A DNA stretch of 40,799 nucleotides, from the NCBI GenBank assembly GCA_013289985.1, contig JABCYW010000044.1:1-40799 (forward strand), written 5' to 3'. The notes beneath the pieces were generated by a model that was given only the letters and a program-made list of their open reading frames with translations, had not been told where the DNA came from and did not search any database. Below, one piece after another: positions 8,197 through 15,709 of this stretch. A program made the position numbers and the translations under genes. How positions within the stretch are numbered: the first letter of the stretch is position 1; each line of letters begins with the position of its first letter. This DNA is from Betaproteobacteria bacterium. GTDB lineage: Bacteria; Pseudomonadota; Gammaproteobacteria; Burkholderiales; Burkholderiaceae_C.

Positions 8197-9222
8197 TCAC
8201 TTCGGGGCGACGAAGCCCGCGGCCTTGTAGACGGCGTCGATCGTGGGTTGGCCCACGCGCGCGGCCATCTCCTGGTGCACGGGCATCAGCGCCTTCTTCC
8301 ACTCGTTGATCTCCGCCGCGGTGGGCGTGTAGATCGTGGTCTTGCCGCTCGCGCGGATCTTGTCCAGCGCCATCGCGTTCTCGCTGACGGCCAGCGCGTC
8401 GGCATAGGTCGTCGCGTCCTTGACGCAGCCGACGAGGATCGTGCGGATGTCCTCGGGCAGGCCGTCCCAGAACTTCTTGTTGACGATGACGGCGTAGGCC
8501 AGGTGGCCGTGGTACGACAGCGTCATGTTCTTCTGCACCTCGTAGATCTTCTGGGTGTAGAAGTTCGACGGCACGCCCTCGGTGCCGTCGACGACGCCCG
8601 ACTGCAGGGCCTGGTAGAGCTCGCTGAAGGCCATCACCTGCGGGATGGCGCCGAGCGCGCGCATCTGGGCGTCGAGCACCTTCGACGACTGGATGCGCAT
8701 CTTCAGGCCCTTGAAGTCGGCCACGTCGTGCAGCGGCCGGTTGGCGCTCATGATGTGGAAGCCGTTGTCCCAGTACGCGAGGCCCTTGATGCCCTTGGGC
8801 TCGAGCTTGCGGAACAGGTCGGCGCCGACGGGGCCGTCGGTGACCGCGCGGAACGCGGCCTGGTCCTTGAAGATGAACGGCAGGTCGAAGACCTCGAATT
8901 CCTTGACGCCGAGAGGGCCAAACTTGGCCAGGGACGGCGCGAGCATCTGCACCGAGCCGAGCTGCAGCGCCTCCATCTCCTCCTTGTCCTTGTAGAGCTG
9001 GCTGTTGGGGTACAGCTCCACCTTCACGCGGCCCTTGGTGCGCTCTTCGGCGAGCTCCTTGAAGCGCTGCGCGCCGTTGCCCTTGGGCGTGTCGGGCGCC
9101 ACGACGTGGCTGAACTTGATGACGATGGGCGTAGACTGCGCGAGCGCTGCTGGGGCGGCGCAGAAGGCCAGTGCGGCGGCGGCCGCGAGCAACGCCGTGC
9201 GGCGCGAAAGGGCGAATTTCAT
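8197..9222 (-). CDS. TRAP transporter substrate-binding protein (DctP family), orphan
   Basis: A 341-residue periplasmic protein. The chosen ATG at 9222 follows a good GGAGA ribosome site and gives a signal peptide (about 1-28, ending ALAQS); an ATG 45 bases upstream lacks this support. DctP landmarks are present: IKFSHVVAPDTPKG, FKELAEERTKGRVKVELYPN, LPFIFKDQAAF, GLKMRIQSS (the Arg that pairs with a ligand carboxylate), and VVDGTEGVPSNFY. The family captures C4-dicarboxylates and related organic acids for DctQ/DctM membrane proteins. No dctQ or dctM gene lies in the window, so it must work with a remote transporter or as a sensor partner. A porin gene follows on the same strand. Confidence 0.94.
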   Translation of the reverse strand: MKFALSRRTALLAAAAALAFCAAPAALAQSTPIVIKFSHVVAPDTPKGNGAQRFKELAEERTKGRVKVELYPNSQLYKDKEEMEALQLGSVQMLAPSLAKFGPLGVKEFEVFDLPFIFKDQAAFRAVTDGPVGADLFRKLEPKGIKGLAYWDNGFHIMSANRPLHDVADFKGLKMRIQSSKVLDAQMRALGAIPQVMAFSELYQALQSGVVDGTEGVPSNFYTQKIYEVQKNMTLSYHGHLAYAVIVNKKFWDGLPEDIRTILVGCVKDATTYADALAVSENAMALDKIRASGKTTIYTPTAAEINEWKKALMPVHQEMAARVGQPTIDAVYKAAGFVAPK

Positions 9223-9320
9223 GAGGTCTGTCTCCGTTGTTGCGGGCCCGGACGTCATGGCGTCCACCCGTCAGTCGAGGAGGCTACGAGCGCCTACCCT
9301 TCCGTTTGCTTTCAGCAGAA

Positions 9321-9328
9321 TTAGCCGA
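9321..9328 (-). promoter_or_regulatory. TCGGCTAA element in the dctP / binding-protein-2 divergent space
   Basis: The minus strand reads TCGGCTAATT here, repeating the eight bases TCGGCTAA found in the direct repeat upstream of response regulator 1. It lies within the 219-base space between the divergent dctP gene and binding protein 2. Eight bases can match by chance, so this is only a candidate site. Confidence 0.25.
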
Positions 9329-9441
9329 GGGAAATCACGTAGTCGCCCATACAACGACGTGCACGACACGCGTGCCATCGGCGTGCGTCCTCCGTAGTAT
9401 TCGGAGTGGAGACAAGCACGAACAACGACTGGCGGCACGCC

Positions 9442-10461
9442 ATGAGAGACAACGGAACAACCTTGCGATCGGCCCTGGCGCGCGCGCTGGCCGCGGCCGC
9501 CTGCGCGCTCGCGTGCTCCGCGCCCGTGCGTGCCGCGACCATCCAGTTGATGGTGGGCGGCATCGAGAAGCAGATCTACCTGCCCGCCGCGCTGGCCGAC
9601 CGCCTGGGCTATTTCAAGGAACAGGGCCTCGACGTGCAGGTGCTCAGCGACACCTCCGGCGGCCACGCCGAGGACGGTCTGCTCACCGGCAGCGTGCAGG
9701 GCGTCGTGGGCTTCTACGACCACACGATCGACCTGCAGGCCAAGGGCAAGTTCGTGCAGGCGGTCGTGCAGTTCAGCCAGGCGCCCGGCGAGGCGGTGGT
9801 CGTCTCGACGCGTCTGGGCGATGCGATCCGCTCCCCGGCCGATTTCCGCGGCCACGCGCTCGGCGTCACTGGCCTGGGCTCGTCGACGCACCTGCTGATG
9901 CAATACCTCGCGGGCTCGCACGGCGTGAGCAAGGGCGAGATCAGCGTGGCCGGCGTCGGCTCGGGCGAGGCGTTCGCCGAGGCGCTGCGCACGGGACGCA
10001 TCGACGTGGGCATGACCACCGAGCCGACCTTGTCGCGGCTGCTCAAGTCGGGCGACGCCCGCCTGCTCGTGGACCTGCGCACGCCCGGCGCGGCCGCCGG
10101 CGAGCTGGGCGGGCTCTACCCGGCGGCCTGCCTGTACATGTCGACGCCCTGGATCAGCACGCATCGCGACGACGTGCAGCGCCTGGTCAACGCGCTCGTC
10201 AAGTCGCTGCGCTACATCGCCACGCACAGCGCGCAGGACATCGCGGCGCAGCTGCCGCCCAGCTACATGGCCGGCGACCGCGCGCTCTACGTGAGCACGC
10301 TGCAACAGAGCAAGGCCATGTTCACCACCGACGGCGTGATGCCGGCCGGCGGTCCGGCCAACGTGCTGCGCGTGATGCGGCAGGCCGAGCGCACGGTGGT
10401 GGGCAAGCCGATCGACCTCTCGCGCACGTTCACCACGGAATTCGCACTCGCGGCGCGCTGA
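9442..10461 (+). CDS. ABC-type substrate-binding protein, NMT1/THI5-SsuA type (copy 2, without transporter)
   Basis: A 339-residue periplasmic protein with a signal peptide (MRDNGTTLRSALARALAAAA..., cleavage after VRA). It is clearly paralogous to the product of 3481-4482: IQLMVGGIEKQIYLPAALAD, LGYFKEQGLDVQVL, GVVGFYDHTIDLQAKGK, LGVTGLGSSTHLL, VGMTTEPTLSRLL and TTDGVMPAGGPANVLRVM follow in the same order. No ATPase or permease is near. It ends nine bases before a two-component pair on the same strand, so the operon is binding protein, regulator, kinase. That arrangement suggests a ligand-sensing role for the kinase. An alternative GTG start at 9406 would add 12 residues before the signal peptide; the choice of 9442 is tentative. 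Confidence 0.9.
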   Translation: MRDNGTTLRSALARALAAAACALACSAPVRAATIQLMVGGIEKQIYLPAALADRLGYFKEQGLDVQVLSDTSGGHAEDGLLTGSVQGVVGFYDHTIDLQAKGKFVQAVVQFSQAPGEAVVVSTRLGDAIRSPADFRGHALGVTGLGSSTHLLMQYLAGSHGVSKGEISVAGVGSGEAFAEALRTGRIDVGMTTEPTLSRLLKSGDARLLVDLRTPGAAAGELGGLYPAACLYMSTPWISTHRDDVQRLVNALVKSLRYIATHSAQDIAAQLPPSYMAGDRALYVSTLQQSKAMFTTDGVMPAGGPANVLRVMRQAERTVVGKPIDLSRTFTTEFALAAR

Positions 10462-10470
10462 GGCCCTGTC

Positions 10471-11148
10471 ATGCGCATCCTCCTGGTCGAAGACAACAAG
10501 GTGCTGGCCGACTGGCTGTCGCGCACGCTGCGCAAGCAGCAGTACGCGGTGGAGTGCGTCGAGGACGGCGAGGCGGCCGACTTCATGCTGCGCACCGAGC
10601 AATACGACCTCGTGCTGCTGGACCTGGCCTTGCCGAAGCTCGGCGGGCACGAGGTGCTGCGCCGCCTGCGCGAGCGCGGCAACGCCACGCCGGTGCTGGT
10701 GCTCACGGCCGACAACAGCACGCGCACCCGCGTCACGGAGCTCGATCACGGGGCCGACGACTACGTGGCCAAGCCCTTCGAGGTGGAGGAGCTGGAGGCG
10801 CGCATCCGCGTGCTGCTGCGCCGGTCGGCGCACGTGTCCAACCCGCAGATCGCGTGCGGCGACCTCGTCTACCTGGGCGGCAGCCGCGAGTTCACGCTGG
10901 GCGGCAAGCCGCTCGTGCTGACGCCGCGCGAGCGCACCGTGCTGGAGGTGCTGATCCTGAAGGTGGGCGCCACCGTCTCGAAGGCGATGCTCGGCCAGAG
11001 CCTGCCGTCGCTCGACGACGGCGTGTCGGCCGACGCGATCGAGATCTACGTGCACCGCCTGCGCAAGAAGCTCGAAGGCAGCGACGCCACCATCGTCACG
11101 CTGCGCGGCCTGGGCTACCTGCTGCGGCCGGTGCACCATGGCGCATAG
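10471..11148 (+). CDS. OmpR-family response regulator, TctD-like (system 2)
   Basis: A 225-residue regulator with receiver domain (Glu7-Asp8, phospho-acceptor Asp51 in LVLLDLALP, the switch Thr in VLVLTADNS, and Lys in VAKPF) and a winged-helix domain (LTPRERTVLEVLILKVGATV, then DAIEIYVHRLRKKL). It begins nine bases after the binding-protein gene, and its last 11 bases overlap the kinase start. Together with the HQLRTP-type kinase it resembles the TctD/TctE pair that controls tricarboxylate porins and transporters (family knowledge). The response regulator of system 1 has a similar architecture but differs throughout, so this is not a recent copy. Confidence 0.93.
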   Translation: MRILLVEDNKVLADWLSRTLRKQQYAVECVEDGEAADFMLRTEQYDLVLLDLALPKLGGHEVLRRLRERGNATPVLVLTADNSTRTRVTELDHGADDYVAKPFEVEELEARIRVLLRRSAHVSNPQIACGDLVYLGGSREFTLGGKPLVLTPRERTVLEVLILKVGATVSKAMLGQSLPSLDDGVSADAIEIYVHRLRKKLEGSDATIVTLRGLGYLLRPVHHGA

Positions 11149-12520
11149 CCTGCGCGGTCGCCTGCTCGCGTGGGTGATGCTGCCGCTGGCCGGCGCCGTG
11201 CTCTTCGACGGCGTCGTCAGCCGCCAGAACGCGCAGGCGGTCGCGACGGTGGTGCAGGACCGGCTGCTGCTCGGCTCCGCGCGCATCGTGGCCGAGCAGC
11301 TGCGCTTCGAGGACGGCAGCATCCAGGATCCGGTGCCGCCGGCCGCGCTGGAGCTGTTCCAGTCGGGCGATCTCGACCACGTGTACTACCGCGTCGTCAC
11401 CAGCGACGGCCGCACCGTCACCGGCTATCCGGAGTTCGCGCTGTCGCAGGCGATGCTGCAGCCCGAGACCTCGCACTTCTTCGACGCGCAGGTGCGCGGC
11501 CAGCCGGTGCGGGCCGTGGTCTACCTGCAGCCGGTGCTCACCGAGACGGGCATCCAGCCCGTTCGCGTGCAGATCGCGCAGACCCTGCAGGGCCGCTCCG
11601 CGCTGGCCGACTCGCTGTGGATGCAGGCGATGGCGCAGCAGCTCGCGACGCTCGCGCTCGTGGCCCTGCTGGTCTGGCTGGGCCTGCGCAGCTGCCTGAA
11701 GCCGCTGCTGCGCCTGCGCGACGCGGTGCTGGCACGTCGCCCGGGCTCGCTGCAGGCGCTCGAGATCGGCGCCGTGCCGGTGGAACTGAGTCCGCTGGTG
11801 GACGCGATCAACGGCTACGCGATGCGGCTGGAGCACCACACCAGCGTGCAGCAGACCTTCATCCAGAACGCCGCGCACCAGCTGCGCACGCCGCTGACGC
11901 TGCTCACGACGCAGGTCAGCTACGCGGTGCGCGCTTCCGACGCGGCCGGGCGCACGGAATCGCTGGCGGCGATCCGCCAGACGGTCCAGCAGTCGGTGCG
12001 GCTGGTCAACCAGCTGCTGACCCTGTCCAGCGCGGAGGCCCACGCGCCGGAAGATCTGCACGACCAGCAGGGGCGCCTCGACGAGGTCGTGCACCAGGTG
12101 CTGGTGGACATGGCCGGCCGTGCCCAGAGCAAGCGGATCGACCTCGGCTTCGAGTGCACCGACACCGACGTCGCCGTGCGCGGCCACGCCGTGACGCTGC
12201 ACGAGATCGTCACCAACCTCGTGGACAACGCGATCCGCTACACGCAGCCCGGCGGCATCGTGACCACGCGCGTGGCCGTCGCGGCGGACAACGTCACGCT
12301 CACCGTCGAGGACAACGGGCCCGGCATTCCCGAATCGCTGCGCGGCCGCGTGCTCGAGCGCTTCTACCGCATCGACGACCGCGAATCGGACGGCTGCGGG
12401 CTGGGCCTGGCCATCGTCAAGGAGTTCTGCTCCCAGCTCGGCGCCTCGCTGCGGCTGCGCACCGCCGCCGGCGGGCGGGGCCTGGCGGTGGAGGTCGTCT
12501 TCGACCGTCCCGCGGCCTGA
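11138..12520 (+). CDS. TctE-like sensor histidine kinase (system 2)
   Basis: A 460-residue kinase. An N-terminal helix (about 10-25), a periplasmic sensor (about 26-160) with the look of the 2CSK_N domain of TctE (YYRVVTSDGRTVTGYPE, near residue 88) and a second helix (ATLALVALLVWLGLR) precede the catalytic part. The phospho-acceptor is His247 in AAHQLRTP, the HQLRTP form usual for TctE kinases. ATP-binding boxes are VTNLVDNAIRY, VEDNGPGIP and CGLGLAIVKEF. It overlaps its regulator by 11 bases. TctE-type kinases respond to organic acids, often in concert with a periplasmic binding protein; here that partner would be the protein encoded just upstream. Confidence 0.93.
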   Translation: MAHSLRGRLLAWVMLPLAGAVLFDGVVSRQNAQAVATVVQDRLLLGSARIVAEQLRFEDGSIQDPVPPAALELFQSGDLDHVYYRVVTSDGRTVTGYPEFALSQAMLQPETSHFFDAQVRGQPVRAVVYLQPVLTETGIQPVRVQIAQTLQGRSALADSLWMQAMAQQLATLALVALLVWLGLRSCLKPLLRLRDAVLARRPGSLQALEIGAVPVELSPLVDAINGYAMRLEHHTSVQQTFIQNAAHQLRTPLTLLTTQVSYAVRASDAAGRTESLAAIRQTVQQSVRLVNQLLTLSSAEAHAPEDLHDQQGRLDEVVHQVLVDMAGRAQSKRIDLGFECTDTDVAVRGHAVTLHEIVTNLVDNAIRYTQPGGIVTTRVAVAADNVTLTVEDNGPGIPESLRGRVLERFYRIDDRESDGCGLGLAIVKEFCSQLGASLRLRTAAGGRGLAVEVVFDRPAA

Positions 12521-12704
12521 TCGTGTCGTCCCGGCAAAGGTGTCGCCGGCGTGCGCGGCGCCATGTCAAGGCCGACACATTGTTTTCGCGAGGTATCGCC
12601 GCCCCGTTTTGCCCGGTTCATCGGGCGTCCGGAACGGGCGCGCCGGCCTAGCATCGGTGCATGGTTGGCCAGGGTGTCGACCGCAGATTCCCGAGGCTCG
12701 CCCC

Positions 12705-13187
12705 ATGTCGATTTCCACGATCACCACCAGCACCCCTTCCACCGCGAGTTCCGCCCCGTCGGCGCGCGCCGAATCGGTCACCGCCGGCGTCACGGCCGCG
12801 CTCGCGGGCGTCGCCGCGGCCGCCAGCGATGGCGTCAGCGCGACGGTGTCGCTCAGCGGCAGGGCGCTGCATGCGCTGCAGCAGGCCGGCGAAACGGCGG
12901 TGAACGCCACCGTGGCGGGCAGCAAGACGGTCGCCAGCGCGGCGACCGGCGTGGCCAGCGAGGTCGAGGACCTCGCGGTCGGCGCCTGGCACGCCGGCGA
13001 GGCGGCGGTCGACGCCATGGTCGACGGCGCGCACGAGGTCGTGTCCACGGTCGAGTCGGTGGGCAAGGCGCTGGGCCACTACGCCGAGGTCGGCCTGTCG
13101 GCCACTGGCGAGGCCCTGTCGGAAGTGGCCAGCGGCACCGTGATGGCCGCGGCCGCGGGCGGCAAGGCGATCGTCGCGATGCTCTGA
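12705..13187 (+). CDS. Small Ala/Val-rich helical protein of unknown function
   Basis: A 160-residue protein, unrecognised. A Ser/Thr-rich N-terminus (about 1-25) leads to an almost entirely Ala, Val, Gly, Ser and Thr chain with regularly spaced charged residues (GETAVNATVAGSKTVASAA, then VEDLAVGAWHAGEAAVDAMV). The pattern suits long amphipathic helices of 11-residue or similar periodicity, as in LEA-like or apolipoprotein-like proteins. There is no signal peptide and no Cys or long hydrophobic helix, so it is probably cytoplasmic or surface-associated. The start at 12705 has GAGG upstream; the frame is open further upstream but without a ribosome site. It stands alone between a kinase gene and a lipoprotein gene. 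Codon use is coherent, so I judge it real. Confidence 0.65.
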   Translation: MSISTITTSTPSTASSAPSARAESVTAGVTAALAGVAAAASDGVSATVSLSGRALHALQQAGETAVNATVAGSKTVASAATGVASEVEDLAVGAWHAGEAAVDAMVDGAHEVVSTVESVGKALGHYAEVGLSATGEALSEVASGTVMAAAAGGKAIVAML

Positions 13188-13246
13188 GATAGTCCCCGCG
13201 CCGGGCCTGGCGGATCGCACCGCGCGCCCGGCCGGGCAATCCCAAA

Positions 13247-13275
13247 TTGCCGGGGCGCCGCGCTGCCTGTATTCT
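13247..13275 (+). promoter_or_regulatory. Candidate sigma-70 promoter for the lipoprotein gene
   Basis: TTGCCG (13247-13252) and TATTCT (13270-13275) are separated by 17 bases and each match the consensus at four of six positions. The site is 80 bases upstream of the lipoprotein start. The -35 box lies within a small inverted repeat (GGCAAT/ATTGCC). Support is by pattern only. Confidence 0.35.
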
Positions 13276-13354
13276 TGAATGCTCGACGCACCGGATCGCA
13301 CGCTCGTTGCCGACCTGGCCCCGGCCGCATCCTCAATACATCCCCAGACAAGCC

Positions 13355-13633
13355 ATGCGCCACCTGATCGCGATCTCCTCCCTGCTGCTCCTGGCCGCCT
13401 GCGCGGCGCCCGAACCCGTCGCCGTCGCGAGCGCGGCCGCCCCCGCGGCCGCGGCATCCGCGCCGGACGTCAAGATGGTGTGCCACCGCGAGGAGCAGGT
13501 GGGCACGAACATGAAGCACACGGTGTGCGAGCCCGAAAACAAGGACTCGTGGGATGCCCAGCAGATCGCCCGCGGGATCGCCGACCAGAACACGCGCGTC
13601 AACCCGTCGGCCGTCAAGACCACCGGGCACTGA
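13355..13633 (+). CDS. Small lipoprotein with two further cysteines
   Basis: A 92-residue protein with a short lipoprotein signal and lipobox LAAC (Cys16), giving lipid attachment after cleavage. A low-complexity Ala/Pro linker (about 17-38) leads to a compact domain with VKMVCHREEQVGTNMKHTVCEPE, where two cysteines 16 residues apart could form a disulfide or bind a ligand. Proteins of this kind, annotated as hypothetical lipoproteins, are common in Burkholderiales and Xanthomonadales. The ATG at 13355 puts the lipobox at the expected distance; the frame is open upstream, but those residues would block the signal. It converges on leuD, with seven bases between stops. Confidence 0.75.
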   Translation: MRHLIAISSLLLLAACAAPEPVAVASAAAPAAAASAPDVKMVCHREEQVGTNMKHTVCEPENKDSWDAQQIARGIADQNTRVNPSAVKTTGH

Positions 13634-13640
13634 GCCCGCG

Positions 13641-14300
13641 TCAATCGCCGGTGCGGCCGTCCAGCCGCGCCCGCGTCCGCGCCGCGACGTCCTTCACCCA
13701 CGGCTGCGCGTCCCAATGGCGGCGGGCGAAGGCCTCGATCGCGCTCCGGTGCTCGAGAGAGGCGCCGATCATGTCGGTGCCCTTCAGGAACATCGCGCGG
13801 TGGCGATCGCCCAGCGCGAAGGGCAGCGTCCGGGTCGGCGACGCCACGGTCATCGCCTCGACGTCGATCGCCAGCGCCAGCGGCTCGGTGGCGGCCTCGG
13901 ACTCCGCCATCAGCGCCTGCACCTGGTCTTCCGGCAGCAGCACGGCCAGCAGGCGGTTGTTCATCGCGTTCGACCAGAAGATCTCGCCGTAGGCCGAGGC
14001 GATCACGGCCTGGATGCCGTACTGCTGCAGGCCCCAGACGGCGTGCTCGCGGCTCGACCCGCAGCCGAAGTTGGGGCCTGCGAGCAGGATGCGCGTGGCG
14101 GCGTACTCGGGCCGGTTCAGCACGAAGCCGGGCCGCGCCTGGCCGTCGCCGGTGAAGCGCAGGTCCCACAGCACGCCGCGGGCGAGCCCCTTCTTGTCGA
14201 TGCCATGCAGGAACTGCTTGGGCATGATCTGGTCGGTGTCGAGGTTGGCGATCGGCAGCGGCGCGGCGATGCCCTCGATGCGGTGCGTGGCGTCGCTCAT
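13641..14300 (-). CDS. leuD: 3-isopropylmalate dehydratase-family small subunit
   Basis: A 219-residue swivel-domain protein that pairs with LeuC to form an aconitase-type hydro-lyase. Family marks are LDTDQIMPKQFL near residue 20 (the DTDQI motif), LLAGPNFGCGSSREHAVWGL near 72, and IASAYGEIFWSNAMNN near 100. The ATG at 14300 overlaps the LeuC stop (ATGA). Unlike the leucine biosynthesis operon, no leuB or leuA is near. Instead the pair follows a dehalogenase-like hydrolase and a DUF2817 protein. I therefore suspect a catabolic paralogue acting on another hydroxy- or unsaturated dicarboxylate (for example a citramalate-like acid), though a true leucine enzyme is not excluded. Confidence 0.88.
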   Translation of the reverse strand: MSDATHRIEGIAAPLPIANLDTDQIMPKQFLHGIDKKGLARGVLWDLRFTGDGQARPGFVLNRPEYAATRILLAGPNFGCGSSREHAVWGLQQYGIQAVIASAYGEIFWSNAMNNRLLAVLLPEDQVQALMAESEAATEPLALAIDVEAMTVASPTRTLPFALGDRHRAMFLKGTDMIGASLEHRSAIEAFARRHWDAQPWVKDVAARTRARLDGRTGD

Positions 14301-15709
14301 TCAGGCCTCCCGGGCGTGAGTCGGCGGATGTCCGTGATGCGGCCCGTGACGGCGGCCGCGGCCGCCATCGCCGGGCTCATCAGGTGCGTGATCGCGCCGC
14401 GGCCCTGGCGGCCCTCGAAGTTGCGGTTGGTGGTGGAGGCGCAGCGCTGGCCGGGCGCGAGGATGTCGTCGTTCATCGCCAGGCACATCGAGCAGCCGGG
14501 CAGGCGCCATTCGAAGCCGGCGTCGACCAGCAGTTGCGCGATGCCCTCGGCCTCGGCCTGCGCCTTCACGGCGCCGGATCCCGGCACGACCATGGCCCGC
14601 AGGCCGTGCGCGACGCGGCGGCCCCGCACGACCTCGGCGACCTCGCGCAGATCCTCGATGCGCGCGTTGGTGCACGAGCCGATGAACACATGGTCCACGG
14701 CCAGGCCTTCCAGCGACATGCCGGCCCGCAGGCCCGTGTAGCGCAGCGCCTGCTCCGTGCCGGCGCCCCGTGCGCCCTCCGGCGCCGGCACCGTGCCGTC
14801 GATGGGGATGACCTGGTCGGGGCTCGTGCCCCAGGTCACGTGGGGCGCGACGTCGGAGGCGTCGAAGCGGTGCTCGATGTCGAAACGCGCGCCGTCGTCG
14901 CTGCGCAGCGTGGCCCAGTGCGCGAGCGCGCGCTCGCGCAGGTCGCCCGAAATATCGGGGGCGCGGGCCAGCACGTAGTCGACGGCGGCCTGGTCGGGCG
15001 CGACGAGCGCGCCCCGCGCACCGGCCTCCACCGCCATGTTGCACAGCGTGAACCGGGCCTCGATCGACAGCGCGGCGATGGCGCTGCCGCAGAACTCCAC
15101 CACGTGCCCGCGCGCGCCCTGGGCGCTGATGCGGCCGATGATCATCAGGATCAGGTCCTTGGACGTGGTGCCGGTCGGCAGCCTGCCGTCGACGCGGATG
15201 CGCATGTCGCCAGCCAGGCGGTACACCAGCGCCTGCGTGGCCAGCACGTGCCCCACCTCGGACGTGCCGATGCCGAATCCCAGCGCCCCGAGCGCGCCGT
15301 AGGTGGTGGTGTGGCTGTCGCCGCAGATCACCACCATGCCCGGGCGGATCATGCCGTGCTCGGGCGCGATGATGTGCTCGATGCCCTGCAGCGCGTCGTT
15401 GGTGTCGAACAGCGCGATCCCGTGGCGCGTGCAGTTGCGCTTCAGGTTGCTGGCCTGCAGCGCGGCGGCCGGATCGCGGATGACGCGATGGGCACCCGGA
15501 TGCGTCGGGATCACGTGGCTCACCGTGGCCACGTTCTGGCCCGGCACCAGCACCGCGCGCGACTGCTCGTGCAGGCCCGCGAAGGCCTGCGGGCTCGTGT
15601 ACTCGTTCATCAGGTGCAGGTCGCAGAACAGCAGCACGTTCTGTTCGTCGAGCACGGCGACCGTGTGGCTCTCCACGAGCTTGCGGTAAAGCGTTCGTGC
15701 GGCGTTCAT
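14297..15709 (-). CDS. leuC: 3-isopropylmalate dehydratase-family large subunit (4Fe-4S)
   Basis: A 470-residue aconitase-superfamily subunit. Three cluster-binding cysteines are intact: Cys346 (IGSCTNAR), Cys406 and Cys409 (GCSMC), matching positions 347/407/410 that I recall for E. coli LeuC. Other landmarks are VICGDSHTTTYGALGALGFG (about 138) and LMSPAMAAAAAVTGRITD at the end. It hydrates and dehydrates small branched hydroxy-diacids together with LeuD. The N-terminal part (LFCDLHLMNEYTSPQAFAGL) departs slightly from the leucine-pathway form. It starts at 15709, overlapping the upstream hydrolase stop, and its stop overlaps leuD. The operon context (peptidase-like, dehalogenase-like) points to catabolism rather than leucine synthesis; this is inference. 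Confidence 0.9.
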   Translation of the reverse strand: MNAARTLYRKLVESHTVAVLDEQNVLLFCDLHLMNEYTSPQAFAGLHEQSRAVLVPGQNVATVSHVIPTHPGAHRVIRDPAAALQASNLKRNCTRHGIALFDTNDALQGIEHIIAPEHGMIRPGMVVICGDSHTTTYGALGALGFGIGTSEVGHVLATQALVYRLAGDMRIRVDGRLPTGTTSKDLILMIIGRISAQGARGHVVEFCGSAIAALSIEARFTLCNMAVEAGARGALVAPDQAAVDYVLARAPDISGDLRERALAHWATLRSDDGARFDIEHRFDASDVAPHVTWGTSPDQVIPIDGTVPAPEGARGAGTEQALRYTGLRAGMSLEGLAVDHVFIGSCTNARIEDLREVAEVVRGRRVAHGLRAMVVPGSGAVKAQAEAEGIAQLLVDAGFEWRLPGCSMCLAMNDDILAPGQRCASTTNRNFEGRQGRGAITHLMSPAMAAAAAVTGRITDIRRLTPGRPE

